From Lingula anatina (taxonomy: Eukaryota; Brachiopoda; Lingulata; Lingulida; Lingulidae), in assembly GCF_001039355.2 (NCBI RefSeq), contig NW_019773625.1, positions 1,460,132 through 1,490,774 of the forward strand: a stretch of DNA of 30,643 bases, given 5' to 3'. Positions 11,023 to 23,587 of this stretch are shown here, in pieces (position 1 is the first letter of the stretch; each line of letters starts with the position of its first letter). The translations under genes and the position numbers were made by a program. Under the pieces are notes generated by a model. It was given only the letters and a program-made list of their open reading frames with translations. It had not been told where the DNA came from and ran no database searches.

Positions 11023-14000
11023 TCCAACGGCTGTCTTCGGTTGACTCTTTGTCAAACAGTGGTTCTGGCAATTCGGCAATAGCACCATTGGTTTTCCTAG
11101 AGATCTCTCCGTCTCACTGACGTTCATTATTAATTTGATGCCTCTGATATGACAACAGATTGGTCTACTGACATCTAAGCATGCCTCTACACGTGCTGGA
11201 ATGACGTGTCTCGATCGTCAAGCCACTCAGGTGCGCTTGACAGGCAGGCAATGTGTCAACTCTGTCTCCAAGAACACCTGCCTTTGTTTGTCGTGGTCAG
11301 TTAAACGCCATGGTTCCTTTAAATGCATCGAAATTCCCCTGCACTGCTCCGTTTATTTACGTATTGTGCGTTTAATGCCTGGTTCTATGTTAACATATCG
11401 AGCTATTAATTTGACTGTTAGTGCATATGAGGCCCTTGGTTAATTCATTCGATATGCACGGCAATTGGATATGTTTAACCTGAAGTCCATTTTAAACTGT
11501 GCATGTTGTCTGTACTTTCTACCTCTTCTCTCATCAGACTGTTGCAAATGTGTTCTCTGTCAGTGATCCGGGCTGGAATCTTGAGTCATTTTGGCACTTG
11601 CATATGACAATGACCAGGTCTTGGTAAAATACAAATGACGGCCTCCGAAACAATTGTAATTCGATAAAAAGAGAGCGGATTTTGACAAGCGTTATCAACT
11701 CCCGCAAATCCAGTTCCTTTACATAACACTGGCGTTATTGTGGCTCCCTTTCGCAGTAACAAACGCTATCTCATTCTTACAAAACGTCACCACATCAATT
11801 ATTCAACGGGCCAATAGCATTAGTAAGTATTTCCATTTAACCGAGGCCTGTCAATTAATGAAGTCCTGTGTTCATCAATTAACTTCCCTGAAAAGTCAAC
11901 TCGTTACCACCGACGCCGCGTTCGAGGAGGCTGGATTAATGCTGATGGATTCCACGTTGAGTTGCAAATAGAAAACGTCGTATATTGTGGAACTCCTCGA
12001 TGTGTTAACTTTGGCTAATACAACGGATCGTCGATATAATCCTTAACGTATATAATACCTCCAGCAATAAGCTATGTCTTGTTTCGTTTCTAAGGATTTA
12101 CGTGACAGCGTACTGTTCATGTAGATGTCGATATGAAGGAGGCTGATAATGCCATCGATGATCCTGGCTTTCAAAAGAATGAGCTGTGGTTTTTGTTGTG
12201 GTGGGTTCTGAATCCAATACCAAAGTGGTTGACCTATAACAACGAAGTTATCAGAACTGCAGCCCTGTCTTTAAAAAAGGAAGAAAAAATAACAAGTTTG
12301 TTGTTGCTCCCAAGGTCGTTGATCGTGTTTGTTTGCTTCCTGATTTCCTATCGACGATCGAGCAGGGTAATCTGAAGCAGAAGAAATATATTGGTTATTT
12401 TTTAGACTTACACGCCGACACGCGGAGAATTGTATATCACACACCCGACACGGGTAGCTATTATATCTGCAAGTATATGACTTGGAATAGGAGGCGGAAA
12501 CTGCAGTGAACAATCGTGACGGTAACGTTCACACATCGTTCCATTAGAGCGAGGCTGAACCAGTGCGTTTGACGTCTCTCTTCCATGGGAGACAAATGAC
12601 AATAATGATGCAGCCTGTTAATACAACCATTACACGTGCACTGACTATCCACGTTGAAGTTGGAGAGGTCACTTTCCGAGTTAATTGCAATAAAAAAACG
12701 TAGACACTTTCAGGCAGGAAGATTGTCCATAACGACTGGGCAGTGCGCTAGTATTTTTGTACATCTTGTTACCTGTCGCCTTAAATTTCAGACTCCCTTA
12801 TTTTCATTCTTAGATCTACCTTCGCCCGTTTCGCCAGCCGCTATGCTCTCCTTAATTATCTTGACAGCCTCTGTAAACGCGTACGGTTAGTGTTAAACAA
12901 GTCGTCATAGACGTATCTCATTTTTCCAGCTTTTATTTTCGTTCAAAGTGAGTACGCAATCTGGTAAATTTCCTGCAACTCCTTCCGGCAACCTATTGTA
13001 TTTTATAACAGGAATGAACTTAACGTGCCTTTTTATTCTTTTATTCTCAAACCTTCATTTTATCAAACTGTTTTACAAGTACACCTTATTTCATCTCGTT
13101 TCTCTTGTTATTTTAATAACCTAATCAATCTTCTATTTCACAACAGTCAACAGGATAGCGCTCAAATCTACCTATTACTAGCTTGCTATTACTGGCTTTT
13201 ATTTTATCTTTTGTAATAAACGCCGGAGTTTCCATGCCACGGAAGTAAATTAAACCAGCGCCGTTAAAATGTTTGGATCATGCATTTACCGTATGGCAAA
13301 GATACATATATGACTCTAGGTTATATGCCCTTGACTTTACACAGTGCCTTTTATATAAACACCTGTGTTAAGAGCGTCATTATTTACATGTTGTCATGGA
13401 AACCGTCTTGCTGCAGGAAAAAGCACAACACAATTAAAAATATCATCCACTGTTACCTGTGTCAACTGTATATCGTATTGACATTTGACAGTCTTTTCTT
13501 TGGTCTCAACTTAATTGTCTAACAGCAGAAGCCCTTCATATTGCGCTGAAAATATCGCGTTGGAATTTAATCCTTAGACTATATTTATAGTTGTGGAAAA
13601 CGTGCATCTTTTGCAGTCAGATGAGTAAAGTATATTAAATTAGATGTATTCATGTAAAATACTGATCACAGAATGGCAATGCACTTATTGTATTATTTTA
13701 TCATATATAATATTGTACAACGTCATGATGATCTATATAACAGCTAGCGCAGAAATATATTGAATTGAACTGAATTGAAGAAATTACCAAACCGCTCTCA
13801 CTACATTGTATCACGGTAAGGTCCTCACGTCTCTTGATTCCAACGTGCTCGTATAATAACCTGCTTTTCTGTATTCTACTCAACACCAGAAGGAGGCGTG
13901 TTCATCTGTTCAACTGATTGCATTCAGCCAGAGTCTCCACAGAGTTGGGTCGATGTACATAGACCGATGGTGTCTGTGGAAACGAGCCCTCTAAAGCGAG

Positions 14001-14477
14001 AAAATAACAGCTTGCAGCTATAAGCATTCTGTGACCTTCACCCTATCGCATTTGAAAACAACGGAAATTGTCGCTGGAAAAAACTCTAGAAGCCAAAGCA
14101 TCATCACTGCTTACACAAGAATCTTTCCAGAGACAGAATCCGTTTCACACGCACGTTGCTACATGCATGTCACTTGTTGTGAACTGATATGGCGCATTTA
14201 AATCTCTTGGTGTACAGAATCACACGAAAATACAGGGGCACTCGAAAACACTGGTATATATAAAACACCACAGCTGAGTTCCGCCCATTGCAACGTTCTT
14301 TTGCTTGTTCGAACAGTATAAAATGATCATACCAAACGTATGCTTTTTGCCTTTTGGCATTTTAGGACTCAAGAAGGTTTTAAACTAACGTGGCATTTTT
14401 GTTCAGGTTAATGGTGTTCTTGTCTTAGAAACAACTCAAACTGTAATCGAAATTCAAAGGAATTATAGTTCGACACT
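11023..14477. other. Mostly unique non-coding sequence
   Basis: Noticeably fewer simple repeats than elsewhere. The frame at 11738-11971 (+, 77 codons, opening with TTG) has a helix-like composition (LTEACQLMKSCVHQLTSLKS) but no recognised family and no ATG start. It could be part of an exon; I cannot show it. Confidence 0.5.
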
Positions 14478-14480
14478 TTA

Positions 14481-14696
14481 AGCCCCCATTACACTGGGCG
14501 GCGTCTGCGTTCCGTAGTACGCCCCCCCCCCCTTTGAGTGTAAAAAAATACTTAAAGTGCCGACAACTGGCCGAACATTGAACATTCATTCTTCAGCCAA
14601 AGCCTTGTTTTTGCCTCCTTTCTACAACCACAGCGATGCCAGTTTCATGGTGGCACAGAGGACGCAGAAAGGACGCCGTCCAGTGTAAAGGAGGCT
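14481..14696. mobile_element. MITE with ~26-base terminal inverted repeats and TTA flanks
   Basis: The left end, AGCCCCCATTACACTGGGCG and on to GCGTC (14505), matches the complement of the right end (14672-14696), with 24 of 29 bases paired when the flanks are included. TTA occurs immediately outside both ends (14478-14480, 14697-14699), as expected for a PIF/Harbinger-type insertion. The interior contains an 11-base C run (14522-14532) and no reading frame of note. It is distinct in sequence from the 8.5-kb element. Confidence 0.65.
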
Positions 14697-15215
14697 TTAC
14701 CGACAACAGCGAAAGTATTCTTGAGTATTGCAAATGCACAGATGGGTTGGTTAAAGGAACCGGTAGTTAACCTTTATGAATCCACGATCATTCAATAAGC
14801 TGATGCCTAGGAAAGTATTCACAAGAAAATTGTCACCGCCTGAGATACAGCCGTCTTTACAGAACACCCACAGTAAGACTCCAGGGTATTTTAGGGACAA
14901 AAAACACGACTCAGAGTGACGTAGGCTACGACATATCCGTTTCCTTAATGAAGTTAATACATGTCTCTAGGTACCAATACAGAGTCATGTCATACGATTT
15001 TACGTTAACGTTGTCTTGGTATTATTTACCTGCGAAGGATTCGAGAAAGCGTGCGATTGTATTTCAACCGCAAAATACGCATTGTGAATTCACACCTTAA
15101 GACATCTCTGTGGTGTAGAATTCGATTTTATCTGTTGACATCTATGCCCTCTTTTTCTTTGTGAACAGCTGAGACCCACTTGTACATGTACGTGCACACG
15201 AAATATATTTACATG

Positions 15216-15217
<2 letters not shown>

Positions 15218-15293
<76 letters not shown>
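15218..15293. repeat. (AT)n microsatellite, ~38 units
   Basis: Uninterrupted AT alternation. A similar but shorter tract lies at 20251-20269. Confidence 0.97.
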
Positions 15294-15296
<3 letters not shown>

Positions 15297-16439
15297 TAAT
15301 GTATATTTTTCCAACTTCCTATGCATAAAAGTTGAACACCTTGTTGGAACAATTGTATGGGAACAATTACATGCTTTCTGTCACTCGTTGTACGTATTGT
15401 ATGAATCAGAGGGAAATGCTAGAGATATGAATGATGGATAATATCAATTGCTTCTTTTTCTTTCTTTCTTTCTTTTTGTGCTCAAAATAAAATAATCATA
15501 AGCACTATTGAAGCTGATAAGACTCAAATAATACCCCTCAGCTTGCGCAGAATAATGTCAAAGGATGATTTTAAAAAGATTCTCTCTTTTTTTTAATTTC
15601 ATGGTTGAAGTTTTTTTTTAAGCATGAATCTATTAATGTAATGTTGAATTTGCCCTTCAATTTACACACATAAATACAATTATTATTATTTTATACCCTT
15701 CGAAATTAAAGGACGACAGTAGACAAAACTGAGGACGACTCCACGATGTAATGCCATGCATTATCCAAGTATATTAATTCAGGCCAAGAAGGGAAAATTG
15801 TCCAACAAGTATGTACAACCTCCAGATCGCTGTGAGAATGCATACAGGTGATCGGCTAGAATTTACACAGAAACACGCGTTAATATGTATGTTTTTCTCG
15901 GCTCACTGTTAGTTTACCGATGTGGGACTCTTGTTATTAGAAAACATTGGAACGCACGTCCACAAGTTTGAAAACGTCAGCAGGAGAGTCTCCCAACATA
16001 GCCCAATCTACCTGGTACGTTTACACCTGGGTAAACAACGGTCTTCTCTCACCTTGAAAACACAAACACAAAACCAGTGTCACCTTAGAAGCAGACGATC
16101 AGATACGTTTAATTGAATACCGTCATATTTAACGTGAACCCAAAGGTGTTGAATTAAAGGTGTGGAGTTACTTAAAACAGTGTTGGGCGTTTAACGTGTT
16201 AATTAAGCTCTCTCGCTTTACAAGACTTCCGCTAGATCGTCCCTAGGATGTATCTGTAATGACGTTTACACCTACAACCTGTTTGGTTCAATTCAATAGC
16301 ACAACGCGTGCATGGCATTAGGAAGAGTTTGTAAGTGGTGCTCTTGTTCTGTTAAATTTACGCCGTTTATCATGTCGCCTGCTACTTGTTTCTGCCCTGT
16401 TGTGATGCAGAATAGTAGATCGACCGCATCGAGCTCGCT

Positions 16440-16453
16440 GGGGGGGGGGGGGG
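16440..16453 (+). repeat. G14 homopolymer
   Basis: Fourteen consecutive G. A second run of eleven G lies at 16611-16621, after a pyrimidine-rich TTTCTTTCTTT stretch. Other long G or C runs are at 14522-14532 (C), 21777-21787 (C), 23711-23722 (G) and 28685-28695 (G). Confidence 0.9.
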
Positions 16454-17306
16454 TTTCTGTTAAATTGGACCTATGAGCTTCAAACGGCTACGCTTTTCTG
16501 AAAAAAAAAAACGTTCAAAACAGAGCAGAGTAGAGCTTCAAACCAGTTAGAAAAGCACACATTATAAGACCCACGGAAAGTTTTTTATTTTCTTTCTTTC
16601 TTTATTTTCTGGGGGGGGGGGAGGCTGTGTTACATTCTTTATCCCATCTACTATTATCAGCATTGTTTTGTTTTGTCTTTTGAGATTTAACAAAGTACCT
16701 CAACGGTTTTTTTTTTATTAACCACAAGCAGAATTCTGTGTAATTCTGTGAGAGATCTAATACAGCTGAGAAAGGTGCCTGTATCATCTTGGCACGTACT
16801 TTTTTATAATCATCTTTTTTTCTGCTGACCTCACAAATTAATGTATTCTGGTATATACAGCTACAAGCGGCGTTAACACTATATTGAAATGGAGTCCGCT
16901 CCTAATGCGCACCTTCCAAAAAACAATCCACATCCCAGTGTCTACACCCAAAACCTCTACAGTTGACACTACAGTTAACCTTAATTGTCTTTTTAAAATA
17001 TTTCTATGCAGATGCCAACATTCCACCTAAAAACCAAAATCGGACAAAAGATTCGCGCGTAAATTCGGCGCGTCCTAGAGCCTATAAGGGGCAACCGTTG
17101 TTGAATTAAGTGAGTTTGAATGCTGGAAAGTGATAGATGTGATTAAATCTACAATTCTAAATCATAGAAATCAATTGGCCTGCTGGCTCAGACTACTTAA
17201 TCCTTGGGTGTACTTTGTAGTATATTTCAGCTGTGCTCCACGTGCGTCATTGGGGCGACTACGTATACATTAATGTAAATAGAGTACGGATAGTGTACAT
17301 TGAAGT

Positions 17307-17412
17307 CTATACATATAAAAGCAACAACTAGGTAATTTTAGATTTTGACAAGATGTGTAGTTTAAAGACTATACATATAAAAGCAACAAATAGGTAATTT
17401 TAGATTTTGACA
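17307..17412. repeat. Nested direct repeat, 44 bases at 62-base spacing
   Basis: 17307-17350 and 17369-17412 differ at a single base (CAACAACTAGG against CAACAAATAGG). The near identity contrasts with the wider divergence of the two large units, so this duplication is younger. It is absent from unit 2 in this form. Confidence 0.85.
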
Positions 17413-17650
17413 ATTGTTTGAGATAGCTAGCGTTGTCGAATTCAACGTTTTTTGCATAACGATCACGTGTGCCTTAAGAGTTTGTACTTTAGTTCGTATA
17501 CATGTAGAGGCTCTATCAAACAAAAATTCTTTCGATATGAAAAAATTGTATGTCTATATGAAACAAGTCTCTAGCATTAAGCAGTATACTGTTTTACATC
17601 AATTTTACAATTTTTATTAGGATCAATATTAAGATGGATAAATCGAATAA

Positions 17651-17665
17651 AACGTTCGGAACGTT
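17651..17665. repeat. Short perfect inverted repeat inside duplication unit 1
   Basis: AACGTTC-G-GAACGTT has 7-base arms. The matching place in unit 2 reads AACATTCGAAACATT, where the symmetry is partly lost. Confidence 0.6.
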
Positions 17666-18203
17666 TACATTAATAAAGCAATTTCTATTCATAGCGTTTT
17701 CTATCGGGTATTTTTAAAATATTAAATAGCTGGATCAGACTTCTTAATCCTTGGGTGTACTTTATAGTATTATTCAACTGTGCTCCACGTGCGTCATTGC
17801 GGCGACTACGTATACATAAATGTAAGACTATACATATTAAAGCAATATTAAAGCAATAAATGTTTTACATTTTGACAATTTGCTATAGCCTGTATAGCCT
17901 GTACTGACAAATTCAACGTCTTTTGCATAGCAATCACGTGTGCCTTAAAGTTTACACTTTTGTTCGTACATGTAGAGACTGTGCACTGTATCAAACAAAT
18001 GATCTTCCTGTATGTTTATATGTTTATATAAAATACTTCTGTAGTAATTAGTAGCCTACCGTTTTTATATCAATTGTACAATTTTATCAGTATCAATAAA
18101 AGATGGATAAATAAAATAAAACATTCGAAACATTTACATTATCTTTAATAAAGCAATTTCTATTCATAGCCCTTTCTATCGGGTATTATTAAAATATAAA
18201 ACA

Positions 18204-20828
18204 GCTTTAAGTGCAATGCTTTATAAATGACTATGATGATCTGCCCCAAGTTAAAAAAAGGTATCAGCCATGACATTTTCGTTTCGAAGATCGCAATTTC
18301 TCGACAGTTTTTGTTTCCTTGCTGAAATACGCTTTGTTGAGTAGCGAAGTTTTTTGCACTGATAAAATGAGTGCGCAGTACCTGAGAAGGAAATAGCCAA
18401 ATTAGTTTTCAAAGTGCGCATTGCTTTGATGTGTTTGTTTACAGCTCAGGCAACGTGGAGCATTTCCTATCCAAACTATGAGAAAATCAATCGGAGTTTA
18501 ATAGTGAAAAAAGGTAACTCCAGATGGTACAATTATGATATTGCTTGCATTAAGCTGTAACTGTTGTCTGAGCAGTGAACCCGCGCAGCCGCATTCAGGG
18601 ACCCGTTTCACTTTTAGATTATCTAAGTTTTCACGTAGGAACTTACGTTTTTCGGAGGGGTTCGTCTAGACGGCTAAAATCTGATAGCCGACTATGACTA
18701 CGACTTTGCGATTTATGATCAGTCTCACAATTTAACGAACATTTGGTAAACTATAAATGTACAAATGTAATTGGTTAACACTGATATTTATGGACCATCG
18801 TCACCACTAAGAGTAAAACAATGAACATTGCCAAGACAATCAAGACAATTGACAATAGCTCTGTAGGGTATCAGTAAAACAGCTGAAAAAAAGTAATCCC
18901 CCAAGTAGCAAATTTATGAAACACATTTTGCCAGGCTTAGGCTGGATTCTTAGCAGTCTCCGTTCAAACTGTCTTTCACCGTTTTGCTAAGCAAGCTCCG
19001 GGGGAAAGGGGCAAAGGCCACGCGACAATGTGACAACACGATGCCCAACTCAGAAATCCCCACAGGCATCTGAAATAACGAATGGAAGGCTGTGATTCAG
19101 AATGTTATCTGTTTCAAAATAAACATACAATAAAGCAATTTAGACAGCAGTGAATTATATTCAGTTACTTGATAAATGTTTTTTTTTTTCAGATATAACT
19201 GTTAAACACTAGTGAACCGCATTCACTGGGGTACAGGCAAAGATGGCCAAGCTAATGAGCTTCTCTCTTCATTGCCGTGTTGCGTTTGACAAAAGTTGAC
19301 TCCATAACTCGCATTGCATGTAGGATTCATGTCGGAAATAATCTTCTTTTATACAAATCCATTCTTTTTTATGAGGGTGTTCAATCCCCGTGTTTTTGCT
19401 CGCTCGGTGCCCAGCAGGCGATAGTAACATTACGAGCAGACGTAATTCATTTGAACGAAAACCACCGATAATTTTCAGACGGTTATCATGCAATTGCCGG
19501 ATCCCCCTAAAAAAACTCATCATTTTCTAATAATGATTCACAGAAAAGTGCGATGAATGAGGTAGGGAGTTAAGAAGAGTTCAAATTTGACACTTAATCT
19601 TATCCAGATTTATTTATTTATTTATTTATTACAGCCCTAATCGTTAGTGAGAAATTTAAAGTTTTTTGTTCCTGGTAAAACGTGTTTAAATTTTGAAACA
19701 TTTCAAGTTACAGTCAAATGGTTCAAAACAGGCCATATAGATAACGCACCCCAGAAAGCCTCCAAGTCGACAAGTACAAGGTGTTAAATACTGTAGGCAG
19801 GTACCGGCACGTGTAGCAAACTATCTGGGCATACCGGTACCTAGAATAAACTCTTGTCCAACAGTCTTCTTGTTTATTTGACATAAAACCAAACAGGAAA
19901 ATAGGCAGAAGGATTTCACGTGGATTTACGCGCAATTTTCGTCCGCTCTAGGTTGAAGGTCAGACACTCCGACGCTGACCCTTAGAGGGCGGTTACGTTC
20001 ACACATATCTCGGACCTGAATCGACACGAACCCGGTCCAATTCACGTGTAGTCACATATGGCAGTTGGGGGATTGGTTGCATACTTTCCGAAGAGAACAC
20101 AGAATATATTAATTCTAACCTACTAATGATTTATTGCAATCTACATGTATGTACTTCCTTCACGCCAACTGACCCTTGGAAATCAGCCAGCTCGACAATT
20201 CGAAACCTAATTGGGCTAAAACTATATGTATTTTGCTCTGTATTTTCCACTATATATATATATATATATTATTGTTATTTTTATTTTAGCAAGAGTAATC
20301 GACGTGTACGAGGCAACACTATTGATATGTAAATCTGCTAGCAAAGAATTCTGTCCTGAATAAAGGCTTTAGTGAGTTAATATATGATGAGACAATCCAC
20401 AATTTGTGTTCCTATCTCCAACTCCCTCTAAAGGAAAGTCATGTTTATGAAAGGATCATTAAACTCTAGGCTTTTCCCTCGCAACTTCCTCATTCCCAAT
20501 CCTAATTGCGTCCTGTTGTTCTTTCTGTGCACGTAATCGGAGTGGCTGAGTGCATTTATAGCGATGCTCATAATAAAGCTTTTCTTAATGTGTTTTTAGC
20601 AAACGGCAGAACTGCTGTAATCATTGCAAAAAATAACTTCGCTAATGCACGTTTTAAGTAACTTTTATCAAAAGAAAATTCATAAACCACATGGCGCATT
20701 AGGGTGGAAAAAAGTTGGCTATCCCATCCTTGTGCTTTCAAGTTAGGTCGGCAAAGTAAGCCTTGCGTCTATTTTTATCTTTTATGCCCAAAATTTATTA
20801 TCTTGTTTTGGTACAAGAGGTACATCTA
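18204..20828. other. Intergenic, no gene seen
   Basis: Mostly unique sequence. CGGCTA-8-TAGCCG near 18671-18690 and AAGGTCAG-CTGACCCTT near 19955-19983 are short inverted repeats without further support. Confidence 0.55.
20251..20269. repeat. Short (TA)n microsatellite
   Basis: Nine to ten TA units followed by TTATTGTTATTTTTATTTTAG, a T-rich tract. Confidence 0.92.
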
Positions 20829-21045
20829 AGACTGCATTCCCACAGATTTAAATCGATCCATTTGGATAGACCTAACTCCCTGGGTGTTCACGCTTAATTG
20901 CCGTCAGTCGAGCGCGCACTATAGTTAATTACCCCCTTACAGCTTTTAGTACGCGGGACAGGCATTTAAGCCGGCTAAGCTAACAGTAAACTAGTGAGAC
21001 TCCCCACGGGGATAGATCGATCTAAAATATGTGGGAATGCAGTCT
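20829..21045. mobile_element. Inverted-repeat element, copy A (perfect 16-base ends)
   Basis: AGACTGCATTCCCACA at 20829-20844 is the exact complement of TGTGGGAATGCAGTCT at 21030-21045. Subterminal segments carry ATCGATC motifs and CTAACTCCCTGGG / GTGAGACTCCCC blocks. It is homologous, in opposite orientation, to the element at 21210-21430. I see no clear target-site duplication. Length about 217 bases, non-coding. Confidence 0.68.
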
Positions 21046-21209
21046 GAATTTGATGGAAGCGTCCAGTGACATAAAACCTACTGAATTTCCGCTTATGTTC
21101 CCACTGCCAATTTGGACATAATTGTGATGATTCAATTGATTACTAATCCTGCATTCCTTACACAATTTTGCAACAGCGTCTGTATCCTTAACGACATCAG
21201 GTGCATGTT

Positions 21210-21430
21210 TAAGGCTCTGTTCTCACAACTTTTAGATCGATCTATCACCGCGGGGAGTCTCACTAGATTACTGTCAGATAATCCCCCTTAAGTGTCCGTC
21301 CCCGCCTACTACAAGCTTTAAGGGGTAATTAACTTTCGTGTCCGCCCGGCTGAAAGCTATTTAGCGTGAACCCCCAGGGAGTTAGGTCGATCCAATGTAG
21401 GTCGATCTAATCTATGAGAATGGGGTGTAA
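21210..21430. mobile_element. Inverted-repeat element, copy B, opposite orientation to copy A
   Basis: The reverse complement of this segment aligns over its whole length with 20829-21045: shared blocks include CTAACTCCCTGGG, GTTCACGCT, GTTAATTACCCC, TAGTGAGACTCCCC and ATAGATCGATCTAAAA. Its own ends are more diverged (about 11 of 18 bases pair). The two copies lie 164 bases apart head to head, so transcripts across both could form a long double-stranded hairpin. Confidence 0.65.
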
Positions 21431-21776
21431 GAAGCATATCGTATCGTTGCTAAAAATACCAGGTCAATATTGAAGTTGAAGTTTTTCCCCGGTCTTTTTT
21501 TTCCCTGACACCTGTTATAACTCTCAGTGTTACATTGTCCTTCGGGTTGCAGTATATAAAGGAGTGGTTTTAAACAGGAATGGTAACATAACAATATTTC
21601 TCCGACTCTCAGTCATTGTTAAAGTACAAAAAGGGTTCAAGTCAGTCAAATGATTAGACTAACACGGTGTATTCCGCAGACACAGAGCGGTATACTTTAT
21701 CGATACAGATTGGTCTGGCTATATCGTAAGAGAAACATCCTAAATGGTAAACATTGGAAAAGAACTTGTAAACGAA

Positions 21777-21798
21777 CCCCCCCCCCCACCCCCACCCT
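21777..21798. repeat. C-rich tract (C11 A C5 A C3)
   Basis: Eleven C, then ACCCCCACCC. Four C-runs in a row could form a G-quadruplex on the minus strand. Confidence 0.85.
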
Positions 21799-22738
21799 CT
21801 TGGCGCAAATACGTGTTTGAACTCTTTTAAAGTGTACCGATCTGATACGGACTGCGTTAAATGATCCGTCCTTGGTCTATCCACTTACGGGTTAAATAAT
21901 TGCACAGCTGAAACCATGTATTGTTTTAATCCCTCAGGACACCGCCAACCATTGTTTTGTTAACCCACATAATTAACAACAGGTGATTTATAAACCAATC
22001 ATTGAAATTACCCTGATGGTATTTCCCAGATCGCTTTGGGAGGTAGCTTTAGGGAAGAAAAAGCGTAATTTTGAAAGGCAAAATACGTAGATTAATTACC
22101 AAGTAATGTGTAGGCTAGCCCAGTGAGGCAATTTTTCTTTCATTTCTTTTATGAGACACAAACTAAATGTCTTCAAGTAGTAAATTGCTAAATTGTTTAC
22201 GGTTGCGATCAGCAGAGCTTTGGGAATGAAAAGCAATAGACTGTGTCATAAATAATTGCGAAGCGGCTATTAACGAAACGAGACGAATTGACGAATATTA
22301 ACAAAAAGAAAAAAGACAGAGGAATGAGACGTTTGTTTTTTTAACCCATGTTCTAATACTTTGAAGTTCCTTTCACTGCATGAGCTCCGGTCCGATGCGA
22401 CAAAATAAGGCAAACATTACCGGATTTGAGAAAGACGTAAAATAATTGGCCTATAGTGTGAAAAGGTATATAACAGAACGGTTAAATCTAGTGCAAGTAA
22501 ATACAAAAAGAAATGCAGCGCAATCCGTCATGATTTTAAAGAGCTCCACTTTCTCGCTTTTTGAATCTAAGCATAATGTCGATTTTTTAAATTAATATAA
22601 ATATAATATATGAATTAATATATTTCTGATACCTTAGAATACCAAACAATGCCACCATTTCTCCACGATATTGGACATCTCAAATTATATGTATATAAAA
22701 GTAAAGAGAGAGGAGAGAGATATACTCACTTATTATTC

Positions 22739-22741
<3 letters not shown>

Positions 22742-22770
<29 letters not shown>
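22742..22770. repeat. (GA)n microsatellite
   Basis: Fourteen GA units, preceded at 22700-22720 by a shorter AGAGAGAGGAGAGAGA stretch. Confidence 0.95.
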
Positions 22771-22773
<3 letters not shown>

Positions 22774-23496
22774 GTTTCACGTCAACTTACCTTAAAAACC
22801 AATCATGAAAAATACCAAATTTGAACTCCAACCATTTCCTGCATCAAAAGTTGCTCGACATGTTTCAACCATTCACGTGGTTTATGATTTTGTGTCTGTT
22901 CTAGCGTCTGCTCTTATTGTATTAGAGCTATGCATCCTATCATCAGCGAAATCCCCTCGCTAATTACGTCTCTTCTTTATCCACTGAAACATATGATCTT
23001 TGTCCGTTCAATTAAAAGGCCAGCTAACACGGCTTAGCACGTGAAGCAATGTGCATATTTACCGTAAAGCTTAGGGTCGCGTTCAAACTTAGCTAAAATA
23101 GTTCAGAGGCAAATCGGTCGATGTGACGTCTGTTCGAACTAATCAATAGCAGTTGCAATTAACCCATCGCGCACGTGGATTTTAATCTTTGAACCATGGC
23201 AATGATCGGTTCGTTTACGCATACATTTTATGTAAATAGTTTAATTACTTTGGAACAATACATTCCATCAGCCTCACACATACAGTAGAATCACATATAC
23301 ATAGCAGATCTGATACACGCTGGCTAATTCGATAAGCGTTACCTACGGCCGTAAAAATCACCGGGAATCGATCCACCTGAGGGTGGTGTGAATGTGTCCC
23401 CGGGAATCAATACACATTTCCCGGAGCCGTGGCTAATGAGTCTGACTGACGACTGGTTGAGCCGGAGACATAATATGCCTCATTGTGCTTTAAGCC

Positions 23497-23500
<4 letters not shown>

Positions 23501-23551
<51 letters not shown>

Positions 23552-23587
23552 GTGTGCTTGCTCGCGCGCGTTTGTGTGTGTGTGTGT
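23501..23587. repeat. (TG)n microsatellite with CG-rich interruption
   Basis: TG repeat 23501-23549, then GGTGTGCTTGCTCGCGCGCG and a second TG block 23571-23587. Confidence 0.95.

Larger units (their letters stand above)
14700..17181. other. Intergenic, no gene seen
   Basis: Contains the AT tract at 15.2 kb, TTTC repeats near 15465 and poly-G runs at 16.4-16.6 kb. All frames are short and unrecognised. Confidence 0.6.
17182..18203. repeat. Diverged tandem duplication, two ~0.5-kb units
   Basis: Unit 1 is 17182-17728 and unit 2 is 17729-18203. Both start GCTGG-TCAGAC and share, in the same order, TTAATCCTTGGGTGTACTTT, TGTGCTCCACGTGCGTCATT, CGACTACGTATACAT, ATCACGTGTGCCTTAA, AAGATGGATAAAT, GCAATTTCTATTCATAGC and TTTCTATCGGGTATT. 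About nine in ten bases agree in the first 95. Unit 2 is shorter, mainly where unit 1 holds a nested 62-base duplication. No coding frame is conserved. Each unit contains AATAAA near its end. Confidence 0.85.

Noticed and set aside
15027-15036. Minus-strand donor-like CAG|GTAAAT
   Set aside because: Isolated donor match without an open, recognisable exon; such matches are frequent by chance.
17307-17412. Spaced direct repeats reminiscent of a CRISPR array
   Set aside because: Only two copies, in a clearly eukaryotic setting, with the spacing explained by a 62-base tandem duplication.
23360-23430. Repeated CCGGGAATC as a tRNA-derived repeat
   Set aside because: Two short matches only, with no consistent A/B-box spacing or tail.
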